Shown: piece by piece, positions 36,606 through 45,828 of the stretch | Layout of the letters: every line of letters begins with the position of its first letter | How positions within the stretch are numbered: position 1 is the first letter of the stretch | Origin: Kiloniella litopenaei | Lineage (GTDB): Bacteria > Pseudomonadota > Alphaproteobacteria > Kiloniellales > Kiloniellaceae | DNA: 64,000 bases | Direction: 5' to 3' | Assembly: GCF_000982415.1 (NCBI RefSeq) | Contig: NZ_LANI01000019.1 | Span: forward strand, 90,211 to 154,210 | Notes under the pieces: model-generated | Seen by the model: only the letters and a program-made list of their open reading frames with translations | Told to the model about the DNA's origin: nothing | Database searches by the model: none | Made by a program: the position numbers and the translations under genes

Positions 36606-37202
36606 TTACTCGATACGATCAAAAACAAAACGATAGTTAACTGGTACCACAGTAGAAACAGAGCTCAGTTCTGCCAGTTCACGTAAAATCTCAACGCCAC
36701 TTTCCAAATTGAACTCTTCAGCATCAAGCATCACTACAAAATCCGGCTGAACCATAATCCGCGTGGGACTGAGGCGTGTTACAACAATGGAACTTGTAAC
36801 ATCACTACTGTTACCAGCAATTGATACCTTGGTATCTACATCTTCCAAAGTCGTCATCTCGCCCGGTTTCAAAGCAGTTAAAGAGGCAATATCGACATCG
36901 ATGGAAACTGTTGCCTGCGGCCACGAAGCGACATTAAAAACATGTTCCTTAAGTCGATCATCCCGAATATCGATACCTGTTTGTACTGAACTTAATTCAA
37001 TCTCGACTTGCGCCTTACCTTCAGCACTCACACGCCCCTTCAGATTAGGAAAATAATGGCTCTCGCCAACAGACGTCTTCTTGATTGAACCAAAGCTTAA
37101 TCGCGAACTGTCGTTATCAAGCTGCCAGTCACTGGCCATTGCCTTCAAAGGCAATGCGACAAGTGCTAAAGCGAACAGAAAATTGATTGTAGATTTTAAC
37201 AT
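36606..37202 (-). CDS. YceI family periplasmic protein
   Basis: The 198-residue protein has a signal peptide (ending KAMA before SDWQLD). The lipocalin-like YceI barrel pattern starts WQLDNDSSRLSFGSIKKTSVGESHYFPNLKGRV and includes IDIRDDRLKEHVFNVASWPQATVSI. YceI proteins bind polyisoprenoid-like lipids; some sit next to cytochrome b561 genes, but none is here. Function in this organism is unknown. It is a single gene with its own terminator. Confidence 0.9.
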   Translation of the reverse strand: MLKSTINFLFALALVALPLKAMASDWQLDNDSSRLSFGSIKKTSVGESHYFPNLKGRVSAEGKAQVEIELSSVQTGIDIRDDRLKEHVFNVASWPQATVSIDVDIASLTALKPGEMTTLEDVDTKVSIAGNSSDVTSSIVVTRLSPTRIMVQPDFVVMLDAEEFNLESGVEILRELAELSSVSTVVPVNYRFVFDRIE

Positions 37203-37287
37203 TATAAAAGCCTTAAATTTTGTTAGTCCTGATTATAAAACACGCAAGAGCAACTTTTATTCATGACTAAAGAGGTTTTGTTTCAAA

Positions 37288-38751
37288 TTAATCCTCTAAA
37301 CCCATATTAATATATTTAATTTCCAGATATTCCTGAATGCCGTATTGCCCCCCTTCACGCCCAATCCCGGACTCTTTAATGCCCCCAAAGGGTGTCGCTT
37401 CGGAAGATAATGTTCCCGAATTAGCCCCGATCATGCCATAGTCTAATGCTTCGGACACACGCCAGACACGACCGACATCGCGGGAAAAGAAATAGGCCGC
37501 CAAGCCATAGCGTGTGGCATTTGCCAGCTCGATAGCTTCATCCTCGTGCTCAAAACAATAGAGCGGTGCGATAGGGCCAAAAATCTCTTTGTGAAAAACC
37601 TGCATATTTTCAGTAACGCCCGTCAACACCGTTGGGGCATAGAACTGATCGCCAAGAGGCAATGGTGTCCCCCCAACAAGCGCTTCTGCCCCCTTAGACA
37701 GGGCATCACGGACCAGACCATCAACTTTATCAATAGCGCGATCATCAATAAGAGGCCCCAACTCCACACCTTCGTCCTGGCCAGCACCAACCTTTATTTC
37801 TTTGACAGCCTTGGCCAGTTTTTTCGCAAAGGCATCATAAACACCTTTCTGAATCATGATCCGGTTGGCACAGACACAGGTTTGCCCAGCATTGCGAAAT
37901 TTGCTTGCCAGCAGATGCTTGACCGCAAGATCAAGATTGGCATCATCAAAAACAATAAAAGGCGCATTCCCACCAAGTTCCATGGAAACCTGTTTCACGG
38001 TCAAGGCACACTTTTCCATCAGGACCTTGCCGACAACCGTCGACCCGGTAAACGACAGCTTGCGAACCGCATGATGGGATGTCATTTCATCCCCGATTTC
38101 ACCAGCTTTACCCGTCACAACGTTAAAAACACCATCCGGTAAACCAGCTCTCTGAGCAAGAACAGCCAAGGCAAGCGCAGAGTATGGTGTTTGTGGTGCC
38201 GGCTTCACAACAACAGTACAGCCCGCAGCCAAGGCGGGCGCGCACTTTCGCGCAATCATTTGCGCGGGGAAGTTCCATGGTGTAATTGCTGCGACAACAC
38301 CAATTGCCTGTCGAATTGTCAAAAGCTGTTGATCGCGACGCCCAGCCGGAATTGTTTCCCCATAAATCCTTTTGGCTTCTTCCGCAAACCATTCGATATA
38401 GCCAGCAGAGGACTTTATTTCGCCTCTGGCTTCCTCTAGCGGTTTTCCCTGTTCAGCCGTCATGATCCGGGCCAGATCATCCTGATGTTCTAACATCAGA
38501 TCATGCCAGCGCCTCAAAACAACAGCGCGCTCTTTCGCTGTTTTAGCCTTCCAGCTTGCAAGTGCCTCTTCCGCACTTTCTATTGCCCGTCGTGTTTCCC
38601 CTGCCCCCATCCAAGGCATTTGTCCCAACTCATGCCCTGTTGCCGGATCAAATACAGGCGCTGTTCTTTTGGAATCCGCATCAACCCAGTCACCTGCAAT
38701 AAAAGCTTGTTGTTGGAAAAGTGATTTATCTCGCAAAGATAGAGACATCAT
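37288..38751 (-). CDS. gabD: Succinate-semialdehyde dehydrogenase (NADP+)
   Basis: The 487-residue aldehyde dehydrogenase has the catalytic Cys in FRNAGQTCVCANR and the general base Glu in VSMELGGNAPFIV. The cofactor segment is AAITPWNFPAQMIARKCAPALAAGCTVVVKPA. The motif pattern and length fit GabD, which turns succinate semialdehyde into succinate in GABA breakdown. No transaminase gene is adjacent. Several start codons cluster at the 5' end; the ATG pair at 38751/38748 lies five to eight bases after AGGA and is preferred to the start at 38784. Confidence 0.92.
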   Translation of the reverse strand: MMSLSLRDKSLFQQQAFIAGDWVDADSKRTAPVFDPATGHELGQMPWMGAGETRRAIESAEEALASWKAKTAKERAVVLRRWHDLMLEHQDDLARIMTAEQGKPLEEARGEIKSSAGYIEWFAEEAKRIYGETIPAGRRDQQLLTIRQAIGVVAAITPWNFPAQMIARKCAPALAAGCTVVVKPAPQTPYSALALAVLAQRAGLPDGVFNVVTGKAGEIGDEMTSHHAVRKLSFTGSTVVGKVLMEKCALTVKQVSMELGGNAPFIVFDDANLDLAVKHLLASKFRNAGQTCVCANRIMIQKGVYDAFAKKLAKAVKEIKVGAGQDEGVELGPLIDDRAIDKVDGLVRDALSKGAEALVGGTPLPLGDQFYAPTVLTGVTENMQVFHKEIFGPIAPLYCFEHEDEAIELANATRYGLAAYFFSRDVGRVWRVSEALDYGMIGANSGTLSSEATPFGGIKESGIGREGGQYGIQEYLEIKYINMGLED

Positions 38752-39145
38752 TGACATCCTGGATAAATGAAAGATCGGCGACATTGGCTATGGCAATTAT
38801 ATTCAACGTGAACAGACAGAACGCTAAACAAGCACAGATCACGGCACAAGATCCAATTATCCTGAACGGCTCAATTAATGTTAAACTGTCAAACCTTGGG
38901 ACAAGAAAAACATTCCTAAAGTGTAATTTTAAAATCAACATAAAATATTGAAATCGAACATCTTTATGCCGACACAAAATTACACACCTATTTCACACTA
39001 CCTTTTGCATAATTATTATTTTTTAAATTTCAATACCTCTGATGGGGTATTGATGGGCAAGGACGATCATTGCTAGATCTCAAAAACACTTTTGATAAAC
39101 GGGCACTATTTTTCAACGTCCAGCTTACGATGGAGATCTAAGTAA
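38752..39145. other. 394-bp divergent region upstream of the porin
   Basis: This AT-rich divergent promoter region lies between gabD and the porin gene. No supported open frame. The long AT-rich leader just before the porin suits strong expression, but I cannot define the boxes with confidence. Confidence 0.45.
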
Positions 39146-40195
39146 ATGAAAAAAATTCTCATGGCCAGCACCGCTCTTGCTGCAAGCCTTTCCTATGCAG
39201 CATCCGCTTCTGCAGAAGATACAAAAATCAAATGGTCAGCCTATACCGACTTTAATGTTTCTTCGACCAGTGTCGACGGCAATGTCCCAGGTGGAGATAC
39301 AAATAACGGCCTTGATTTTAATACTAATTCCGAAATCCACTTAAATGCATCGCAAACAGCTGATAATGGCTTGACCTATGGTCTTCATATTCAACTAGAA
39401 GCCGACCAAGGCAACACAAATAACACCGATGAAAACCATATCTTTATCGAAGGAGATTTTGGCCGCGTTGAACTTGGTGATCAGGATTCAGCAGGGGACC
39501 GAATGATGGTTTCTGGTTCTTCCGTTGGCTTCCAATACGGCATGTTCGGCAATTACACAGGTGGTCTGTCTGCACTTGAAGACGAAGGCAATCTGGGACG
39601 CACAGCCGCTGACTTTAGCGATTCATCTGACTCGTCCAAAATCACCTATTTTACGCCAACATTTAATGGCTTCAAAGCTGGTCTTTCATTTGCCCCAGAT
39701 AGCGATTCCGGGCAAACAGTCAGTGGTAACGAAACCGATTTTAATAACCATTTTGATGCGGCTCTGAACTATTCTGGTACCTTCAATGATTTTACAGTTG
39801 ATGCTGCCTTGATTGGTGCCACCCATGAAGTCACAAGCCAAGGATCATCTGACGATACTTATTATGCCGTCGGTGGCGGCGTGATGTTAGGATACGCAGG
39901 TTTTAAAGCCGCCCTTGGGGTACTGCACGAAGACACAAAAGATACCAGTGAAATCAATACTGTCGACACTGGCCTGTCATATGGCATTGGCGCATGGAGC
40001 CTATCTGTTGGGGCGGCGTGGTCAGAATTTGATCAAGATAACGGTGTTGAGAATGAAAGCATCGCCTACTCTGCAGGTGTCGGGTACGAGATTGCGCCAG
40101 GATTGACAACCTGGGCTGGGGCAACAATCGGCGACTATGAGGGTGGTGTAGAAGATTTCACCAACTTCCAAACCGGTATTTCAGTCGCCTTCTAA
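39146..40195 (+). CDS. Outer membrane porin
   Basis: The 349-residue protein has a standard signal peptide (to SASAE) and a 16-strand-type general porin pattern. Short alternating beta strands carry aromatic ends, with an Asp/Asn/Ser/Thr-rich body and a terminal Phe (GISVAF) as needed for BAM recognition. HIFIEGDFGRVELGDQDSAGDRMMV matches the porin segment leading into the constriction loop L3. It is rich in acidic residues, as in marine porins. It has a strong terminator and is transcribed alone, followed by a LuxR-type regulator. Confidence 0.92.
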   Translation: MKKILMASTALAASLSYAASASAEDTKIKWSAYTDFNVSSTSVDGNVPGGDTNNGLDFNTNSEIHLNASQTADNGLTYGLHIQLEADQGNTNNTDENHIFIEGDFGRVELGDQDSAGDRMMVSGSSVGFQYGMFGNYTGGLSALEDEGNLGRTAADFSDSSDSSKITYFTPTFNGFKAGLSFAPDSDSGQTVSGNETDFNNHFDAALNYSGTFNDFTVDAALIGATHEVTSQGSSDDTYYAVGGGVMLGYAGFKAALGVLHEDTKDTSEINTVDTGLSYGIGAWSLSVGAAWSEFDQDNGVENESIAYSAGVGYEIAPGLTTWAGATIGDYEGGVEDFTNFQTGISVAF

Positions 40196-40222
40196 ATTAT
40201 CAATATCAACGAACTATCGAAC

Positions 40223-40253
40223 AGAGGCTGGCCAAATCCAGCCTCTTTTTTTT
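40223..40253 (+). terminator. Terminator of the porin gene
   Basis: AGAGGCTGG (40223-40231) pairs with CCAGCCTCT (40238-40246) and is followed by a T8 run. Confidence 0.92.
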
Positions 40254-40440
40254 GCTTCAATATAAACAAAAAGATCAAACCATAAAAAAAATTATCAAAC
40301 CCAGAAAGAAATTCTGATTAGAAAAAACGAAACCAGACCATACATAAGATATATCAGACAAGACCATAAATACCCTTTGCATCGCCAGAGAAGTCCATCT
40401 TCTGATATTTAATGATTTTTTTCTAAACAGGTTCAAATCT

Positions 40441-41049
40441 ATGTCTTCAATAAATGATCAGGTGTCTTTTTTTGTCCTTGGCGAACTCGATATGATAAAA
40501 AAACACATTGCGGATCAAATTGAAGTGGCCTTCCCGAATAACAAGGTTTTCATCAACCAAGGGAACGATATACGGCTTCCATATAATCACACGGAATTCC
40601 CACATTGTATTTTATATATTTCAGCCATGCTTTGTAAAAAAAGTTTGTTACGAATTGCTTCGATCAAAAAAAATCCAACCTCAAAAATCATCCTTATTAC
40701 AGATGAACAAACTGGACCTAAACAAGTTCTAAATAGTATCGGGGTAGAAGCCACCTACTCAATCAACAAGCCTATTGAAGGCCTTTTTAACCTCATACAA
40801 CAATCAATTTTTAATGATGCAACCAATCATATCGAGACATACCAAATAGATGATAATTCCTTGTCAAACTTTCGCTTAACATCGACAGAATCACAGGTTT
40901 TCACCTTATTGAAAACAGGTATGAGCAATAAAGAAATTGCAAATATGACAAAAAAATCAGAAGGCACAGTTAAAGTGCAATTAAAATCAATCTACAAAAA
41001 ACTCAACATCCACAGCAGAACAGAAGCGATGAGTCTGTTCATATCCTAG
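40441..41049 (+). CDS. LuxR-family regulator with a degenerate receiver-like domain
   Basis: The 202-residue protein ends in a clear LuxR/NarL helix-turn-helix (LTSTESQVFTLLKTGMSNKEIANMTKKSEGTVKVQLKSIYKKLNIHSRTEAM, about 144-196). The first 125 residues have the size and strand pattern of a response-regulator receiver. The expected phosphorylation Asp is missing (CILYISAML at the third strand), and only the Lys-Pro of SINKPIEG survives. It probably works without phosphorylation. The gene is visibly more AT-rich than its neighbours and stands alone, which may hint at transfer. The target is unknown; the porin upstream is a candidate only by position. Confidence 0.82.
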   Translation: MSSINDQVSFFVLGELDMIKKHIADQIEVAFPNNKVFINQGNDIRLPYNHTEFPHCILYISAMLCKKSLLRIASIKKNPTSKIILITDEQTGPKQVLNSIGVEATYSINKPIEGLFNLIQQSIFNDATNHIETYQIDDNSLSNFRLTSTESQVFTLLKTGMSNKEIANMTKKSEGTVKVQLKSIYKKLNIHSRTEAMSLFIS

Positions 41050-41110
41050 GCATCAAGGTTGTTAAACCCGAAGGCATAAAACCATTCGTTATATGCATAT
41101 CTCATCGTGA

Positions 41111-42019
41111 TCAAACAGCAAGTGATTTGTTCACAAGGAAATCATAAAACTCATCCAAGAGAACATTTTGTGTTCTCCTTTTACGACGCGCAATTTTAAT
41201 ATTAATAGTGATGGGATTGGAATCTGGAAACACAGGTACTATTTCCCGATCTAGGCCCCCTGATCTCACACCAAAATCATCATAAAACCCTATACCCGCA
41301 CCTTTTTTAATCAGGCTGCGCATTGCCCCTGCATCCTTTACGGTAACAAGCTTCGCAATATGCTCAATCTGCTTAATAAGCTGACTCTGCTGATTAGCTT
41401 TAAGCCAAAATTTATAATCAGAAAGAAGGTTAGAGCTTGCAATAATCTCTAGATCAAAAAGATCTTCATAACGAAGTTCAGGCGTAACGGTCGATAAATA
41501 AGCACGTGTTGCCACAAGCTGACGCTCAAACGTAAAAAAGGAATGCGTTTCGAAGAAACTGTTCTTTTTAAGAGCTGTAACCAGTCCCAAATCAACATCA
41601 TTTGTCAACAATCCCGCCTCGAGATCATCGTGATCAAGCTCTATAATCTCGAGCCTGACTCTAGGGTGCTCTGCTTTAAACTCGTGAACAATCTCGGGAA
41701 TAAAAATAGAGGTTAACTCAAAATGCACCCCCAGACGAATTGTCCCTTCTAAATTTTGCCGATTGTTACGTAAACAATTAACGACGGCATCAATTTCATC
41801 AATACGTTCCCGCGCATATTCAAACAGGCATTTGCCTTCTTTTGTTAAATAAATTTTTGAATTTTTTCGCTCAAACAGTACTAATTCCGTTTCGTCCTCA
41901 ACATCCTTGAGTTGAGCACTTATCGCAGGCTGAGTTCTGTATAGACGTTCCGCCGCCTTTGTTATAGAGCCTTCATCCGCCACGACAGTAAATGTACGAA
42001 GCTTATTTAAATCAATCAT
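41111..42019 (-). CDS. LysR family transcriptional regulator
   Basis: The 302-residue protein has the N-terminal winged helix LNKLRTFTVVADEGSITKAAERLYRTQPAISAQLKDVEDETELVLFERKNSKIYLTKEG and a periplasmic-binding-protein-like effector domain starting near residue 92 (GTIRLGVHFELTS). It is divergent from the DeoR regulator and ugp operon, with 328 bases between. LysR proteins often act on a divergent target, so it could take part in ugp control, but the shared inverted repeats there fit the DeoR protein better. Confidence 0.9.
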   Translation of the reverse strand: MIDLNKLRTFTVVADEGSITKAAERLYRTQPAISAQLKDVEDETELVLFERKNSKIYLTKEGKCLFEYARERIDEIDAVVNCLRNNRQNLEGTIRLGVHFELTSIFIPEIVHEFKAEHPRVRLEIIELDHDDLEAGLLTNDVDLGLVTALKKNSFFETHSFFTFERQLVATRAYLSTVTPELRYEDLFDLEIIASSNLLSDYKFWLKANQQSQLIKQIEHIAKLVTVKDAGAMRSLIKKGAGIGFYDDFGVRSGGLDREIVPVFPDSNPITINIKIARRKRRTQNVLLDEFYDFLVNKSLAV

Positions 42020-42110
42020 AGCCCGGCATTACTCTATTTATTTACATCAAGAAGAAAGGAGTAGGACAGTAAATCGATAAGCAACAAACTTCCGTAGCTT
42101 CATTACATTA

Positions 42111-42141
42111 CCTGCCGCTGATATAAGCATTTAGCGGCAGG
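42111..42141. repeat. Inverted repeat CCTGCCGCT/AGCGGCAGG
   Basis: A perfect 9-bp inverted repeat has a 13-base loop and no T run after it. It could be a binding site or a stable RNA hairpin rather than a terminator. It lies 92 bases upstream of the lysR start on that strand. Confidence 0.55.
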
Positions 42142-42256
42142 CTTCAATAGCGCTTGGGCAAAACCACTTAAAATTCGCCGTGGAAACAAACCCTAAAATG
42201 ATATCAACGCTATTTAGCCTTCGGAATAAACATCCCTGGCGGAGTCAGAATTTCAA

Positions 42257-42289
42257 CTTACAAACACATAAATGTAAGAAAGTTTACAT
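42257..42289. promoter_or_regulatory. Operator-like site upstream of deoR
   Basis: ATGTAA-GAAAGT-TTACAT (42272-42289) is a perfect 6+6 inverted repeat. A further CTTACA half (42257-42262) pairs with TGTAAG inside it. The same ATGTAA-N6-TTACAT element occurs upstream of ugpC, so it is the likely binding site of the DeoR protein. Confidence 0.68.
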
Positions 42290-42347
42290 CTTATCGTGAA
42301 TACTTATACTTTAATGCACATTCCTTCATCCAATACAGGTAACTTTC

Positions 42348-43130
42348 GTGATTGAGCAAAAGCGCATAGGTATCAACAGCCGACAGGACCAGATTATAGA
42401 TCTTGTCCGTGAACGTGGGTTTGCGTCCCTCGAAATGCTCGCTGATAAATTTGGCGTTTCCCAACAGACAATCCGACGCGACATTATTTATTTAAGCGAA
42501 AAAAATCTGCTTCAACGCCATTTTGGAGGCGCAGGATTACCCGCAGGAATAGATAGTCTGGCCTATCCAAACCGTAAAGTCAGGAACGCGAAAGAAAAAG
42601 CAGCAATTGGCCGAGAAATTGCCAAGCAGATACCGAATGGATCCTCGCTTTTCATCGATATCGGCACCACAATGGAAGCTGTCGCCGAAGCACTTATTCA
42701 TCATGATGGCTTAAGAATACTGACAAACCACATTGGCGTCGTTTCAATACTCTGTGAAAAAACTGACTTTGAAATTATTTTACCCGGGGGATTGGTACGC
42801 AATAAGGACCGCGCCATAGCTGGCGAAACAACAACAGATTTCCTTAAAAGTTTCAGAGTTGGGTATGGTATTTTTGGAATAGGCACCATCACAAATGATG
42901 GACAGTTGTTAGACTATGATTACCGCGATGCCCAAGCATCCAGAGCAGCCTTGGCCATATCTAAACATAAATTTGCGGCGGCGGACCATTCAAAGTTTAA
43001 CGCCGATGCCATGATGCCCTTTGCAAGTGCTGCAGAAGTAGATGGTATTTTTACAGATAGCGCCCCACCAAAACCAATTGTAGAAGCACTGGATAAGGCT
43101 GGCACACGGCTTTTTGTTGCCCAAAAGTAA
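42348..43130 (+). CDS. DeoR/GlpR family transcriptional regulator
   Basis: The 260-residue protein has an N-terminal winged helix (about 10-62: RQDQIIDLVRERGFASLEMLADKFGVSQQTIRRDIIYLSEKNLLQRHFGGAG) and a C-terminal sugar-phosphate-sensing domain. The latter has FIDIGTTMEAVAEAL, LTNHIGVVSIL, and the DYDYRDAQASRAAL segment that binds the effector in GlpR-like proteins. The start is GTG after an AGGT site. It sits directly before the ugp genes on the same strand, so the effector is likely glycerol 3-phosphate or a related phosphate ester. I leave the symbol blank because GlpR is only a family match. Confidence 0.93.
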   Translation: MIEQKRIGINSRQDQIIDLVRERGFASLEMLADKFGVSQQTIRRDIIYLSEKNLLQRHFGGAGLPAGIDSLAYPNRKVRNAKEKAAIGREIAKQIPNGSSLFIDIGTTMEAVAEALIHHDGLRILTNHIGVVSILCEKTDFEIILPGGLVRNKDRAIAGETTTDFLKSFRVGYGIFGIGTITNDGQLLDYDYRDAQASRAALAISKHKFAAADHSKFNADAMMPFASAAEVDGIFTDSAPPKPIVEALDKAGTRLFVAQK

Positions 43131-43191
43131 CCTCTCCCCCCCAACTTACCTACCCTCATCTCGACCAAAACTGGATTTTCTCTCGAGAAAA

Positions 43192-43240
43192 ATGTAAGAA
43201 TATTTACATTCATGTAATCTTATGTACACAATAGTTACAT
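43192..43240. promoter_or_regulatory. Operator-like repeats upstream of ugpC
   Basis: ATGTAA-GAATAT-TTACAT (43192-43209) repeats the site found upstream of deoR with a different spacer. It is followed by another ATGTAA (43212-43217), an ATGTAC (43222-43227) and a TTACAT (43235-43240), so up to five half-sites stand in 49 bases. They lie 83-131 bases before the ugpC start. Confidence 0.68.
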
Positions 43241-43322
43241 AAATCATCCCTATACAGGCATCATATTTTGGTGCTGACACCTCTCATAGAGGGAACAGGA
43301 ACCTGAAAGGCTAAAGAGAGAT

Positions 43323-44366
43323 ATGTCAGCTATAGAACTACAAAGCATAAGTAAAATCTGGGGAGCGACAACAGCCGTTGATAATGTTTCTTTCTCAATT
43401 GACCAAGGCACCTTTGCGGTACTCTTGGGACCTTCTGGTTGCGGCAAGTCCACCTCGTTGAGAATGATCTCTGGTCTGGAAGAGATTAGCCAAGGTAAAT
43501 TGATCATCGATGGAAAGGACATGACAACAGCTTCACCAGCTGAGCGGCATCTTTCAATGGTGTTTCAGAACTACGCTCTCTTTCCCCACCTAAATGTAGA
43601 AGAAAACATACTCTTTGGCCTAAAAGTACGTAAAACACCCAGACATTTACAAAATGAACGCCTGTCAAAAGTTGCCCAACAAGTCGGACTTGAACAACTT
43701 CTCGATCGCAAGCCAGCACAGCTATCAGGCGGACAAAGACAGCGCGTTGCGCTAGCTCGGGCAATTATCGCCGAAAATCCGATTTGTCTTATGGATGAAC
43801 CGCTTTCTAATTTGGATGCCAAACTTCGCCACATCATGCGTGTTGAGATCAGGGCCTTACAACAGCGGCTGGGCATGACAGTTATTTACGTCACCCACGA
43901 TCAAGCTGAAGCAATGAGCATGGCAGATAAAGTCATTCTAATGTGCAATGGCAAAGTCGAACAAGAAGGCACACCCGAAGAGCTATACAACAAACCGGCA
44001 ACAACCTTTGCCGCAGCCTTTATCGGCACCCCGCCAATGAACCTGATTGATCCAATCGCATGTAATCTCGGCAAGACAATGCCACAGAACGGACAAGATG
44101 AATTTTTAATCGGTATCAGGCCCGAGGACATCACTTTGTCAGATACAAAAGGGCTGAAAGCCGAGCTTGTTTCTGCGGACTATCTGGGTGCTGATACTGT
44201 TGTTACTGCAAGAATAAATGACCAGGAAATACTTGTACGTACACCCGGTAAGGTCACGATTGCAGAGCCAGTATCAACCCGGCTGCAATGGCATGAAGAA
44301 GCCGTACATATTTTTGACAAATCAACAGGTAAACGCAACGACAAAGTAAAGGTTCAATCTTTCTGA
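43323..44366 (+). CDS. ugpC: ABC transporter ATP-binding protein, UgpC type
   Basis: The 347-residue ATPase of the CUT1 (sugar and glycerol-phosphate) import family has Walker A GPSGCGKST (about 37-45), the signature LSGGQRQRVALARA, Walker B ICLMDEPLSNLDAKLRH, and the switch His in VIYVTHDQAEAMS. A C-terminal regulatory OB-fold domain follows. It drives uptake through UgpA and UgpE. Unlike the E. coli ugpBAECQ order, here ugpC comes first. An AGAGAG site precedes the ATG. Specificity for glycerol 3-phosphate versus another polyol rests on the operon context. Confidence 0.93.
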   Translation: MSAIELQSISKIWGATTAVDNVSFSIDQGTFAVLLGPSGCGKSTSLRMISGLEEISQGKLIIDGKDMTTASPAERHLSMVFQNYALFPHLNVEENILFGLKVRKTPRHLQNERLSKVAQQVGLEQLLDRKPAQLSGGQRQRVALARAIIAENPICLMDEPLSNLDAKLRHIMRVEIRALQQRLGMTVIYVTHDQAEAMSMADKVILMCNGKVEQEGTPEELYNKPATTFAAAFIGTPPMNLIDPIACNLGKTMPQNGQDEFLIGIRPEDITLSDTKGLKAELVSADYLGADTVVTARINDQEILVRTPGKVTIAEPVSTRLQWHEEAVHIFDKSTGKRNDKVKVQSF

Positions 44367-44457
44367 TTTCACCCCCTAAACATCCCTTCTGCTGACAGTA
44401 GAAGGAACAAAAGGAAGCCGGAAGTACGGTCTTCCTCAATCACAAGAGGACTACACC

Positions 44458-45732
44458 ATGCTGAAGACACTAAAAAGAAAAGCCGGAAGTCTAGCACTTG
44501 CAACGACTTTGGGATTAGGGCTCGCAACAAACGCATCCGCCGTCGAGCTCACCATGTATTACCCCGTAGCTGTTGGCGGCCCATTAACAAACATTGTTGA
44601 CGGGCTGGTTGATGATTTTGAAGAACAAAACCCGGACATCAAAGTCAATGCGATCTATGCCGGAAACTATAACGACGCTCGTATTAAAGCGCTTGCAGCC
44701 CTTAAAAGCGGGGAACCAGCACAAACTTCTGTTATGTTTTCAATCGACACCTATGAATTGATTGAACAGGGAGCAATCGTTGCTTTTGACGATATCGTCG
44801 AAACCAAAGAAGAAAAAGAATGGCTCAAAAGTTTCTATCCAGCGCTGATGGAAAATGGCCAAACCCAGGGAAAAACCTGGGGCATTCCTTTCCAACGATC
44901 AACAATCGTCATGTATTACAACAAGGATGCATTCCGTGCCGCAGGTCTTGACCCGGAAACCCCACCTGCAACATGGGATGAATTGGTAGCTGCCGGAAAG
45001 AAACTAACCAAAGACGGTCAATGGGGCGCGATGATCCCGTCCACAGGCTACCCATACTGGATGTTTGGTGCGCTTAGCATGCAAAACGATCAGGTTCTGA
45101 TGAACAGTGATGGCAACGAAACATATTTTGACGCGCCAGCCACTATCGAAGCGTTAGAGTTCTGGAAAGATCTGGGGTCCAAGCATGGCATCATGCCCGA
45201 GGGAACAATCGAGTGGGGAACACTTCGCCAGAATTTCCTGGAAGGTAAAACAGCCATGATGTGGCATTCAACAGGGAACCTAAGCGTTGTCAAAAAGAAC
45301 GCAAAGTTTGATTTTGGCGTTGCTATGCTACCAGCCCAGAAACGTCGCGGCACCCCCACCGGCGGTGGCAACTTCTACATCTTTGAGAAAACGACTGCCG
45401 AAGAACGTAAAGCGACCATGAAGCTTATCCGTTTTCTGACAGAGCCAAAACGGACAGCTGAGTGGAGCATGAAAACAGGTTACCTGGCCACAATGCCAGC
45501 GGCTTACGAAACAGAAGAAATGAAAAAGTATGTTGCTGATTTTCCACCTGCGGCAGTTGCACGTGACCAGTTGGAATTCGCAACAGCTGAATTGTCAACT
45601 TATCAAAATGGTCGTGTACGCAAACTTCTTGATGATGCGATACAGGCTGCACTGACAGGGTCCAAATCCCCAGCAGAAGCATTAGAAGATGCTCAAAAAC
45701 AAGCTGATCGCCTGTTAAAGCGTTACCGTTAA
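44458..45732 (+). CDS. ugpB: Extracellular solute-binding protein, UgpB type
   Basis: The 424-residue periplasmic binding protein has a signal peptide (cleavage near NASA-VELTMYYPVAVGGP). The family features include VELTMYYPVAVGGPLTNIVDGLVDDFEEQNPDIKV and YNDARIKALAALKSGEPAQTSVMFSIDTYELIEQGAI. GKTWGIPFQRSTIVMYYNKDAFRAAGLDPE leads to the ligand cleft. It fits the glycerol 3-phosphate or glycerophosphodiester binding branch. GAGG precedes the ATG, and the gap after ugpC contains small hairpins. A strong GC-rich hairpin follows the gene before ugpA, which would keep this subunit in excess. Confidence 0.93.
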   Translation: MLKTLKRKAGSLALATTLGLGLATNASAVELTMYYPVAVGGPLTNIVDGLVDDFEEQNPDIKVNAIYAGNYNDARIKALAALKSGEPAQTSVMFSIDTYELIEQGAIVAFDDIVETKEEKEWLKSFYPALMENGQTQGKTWGIPFQRSTIVMYYNKDAFRAAGLDPETPPATWDELVAAGKKLTKDGQWGAMIPSTGYPYWMFGALSMQNDQVLMNSDGNETYFDAPATIEALEFWKDLGSKHGIMPEGTIEWGTLRQNFLEGKTAMMWHSTGNLSVVKKNAKFDFGVAMLPAQKRRGTPTGGGNFYIFEKTTAEERKATMKLIRFLTEPKRTAEWSMKTGYLATMPAAYETEEMKKYVADFPPAAVARDQLEFATAELSTYQNGRVRKLLDDAIQAALTGSKSPAEALEDAQKQADRLLKRYR

Positions 45733-45749
45733 ATTTTTGATCCCTAGTC

Positions 45750-45785
45750 CCCGGAGACGATTAATTCGTCTCCGGGATTTTCTGT
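45750..45785 (+). terminator. Intra-operon hairpin between ugpB and ugpA
   Basis: A perfect 11-bp stem, CCCGGAGACGA (45750-45760) with TCGTCTCCGGG (45766-45776), has a 5-nt loop. It is followed by ATTTTCTGTTTC. The imperfect T tract suggests partial termination or protection of the upstream mRNA from decay. Confidence 0.75.
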
Positions 45786-45828
45786 TTCTGGTTAGTTATT
45801 ACTGTTACTAAACAACGGGTGCGAATAG

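Larger units (their letters stand above)
42020..42347. other. 328-bp divergent region with hairpin and operator-like repeats
   Basis: Between lysR and deoR. It holds a 9-bp inverted repeat at 42111-42141 and an operator-like repeat at 42257-42289 (separate entries). No open frame. Confidence 0.55.

Noticed and set aside
44367..44457. Small hairpins between ugpC and ugpB as terminators
   Set aside because: Short stems and no T run. The gene order and spacing fit one operon, so I mention them only in the ugpB entry.
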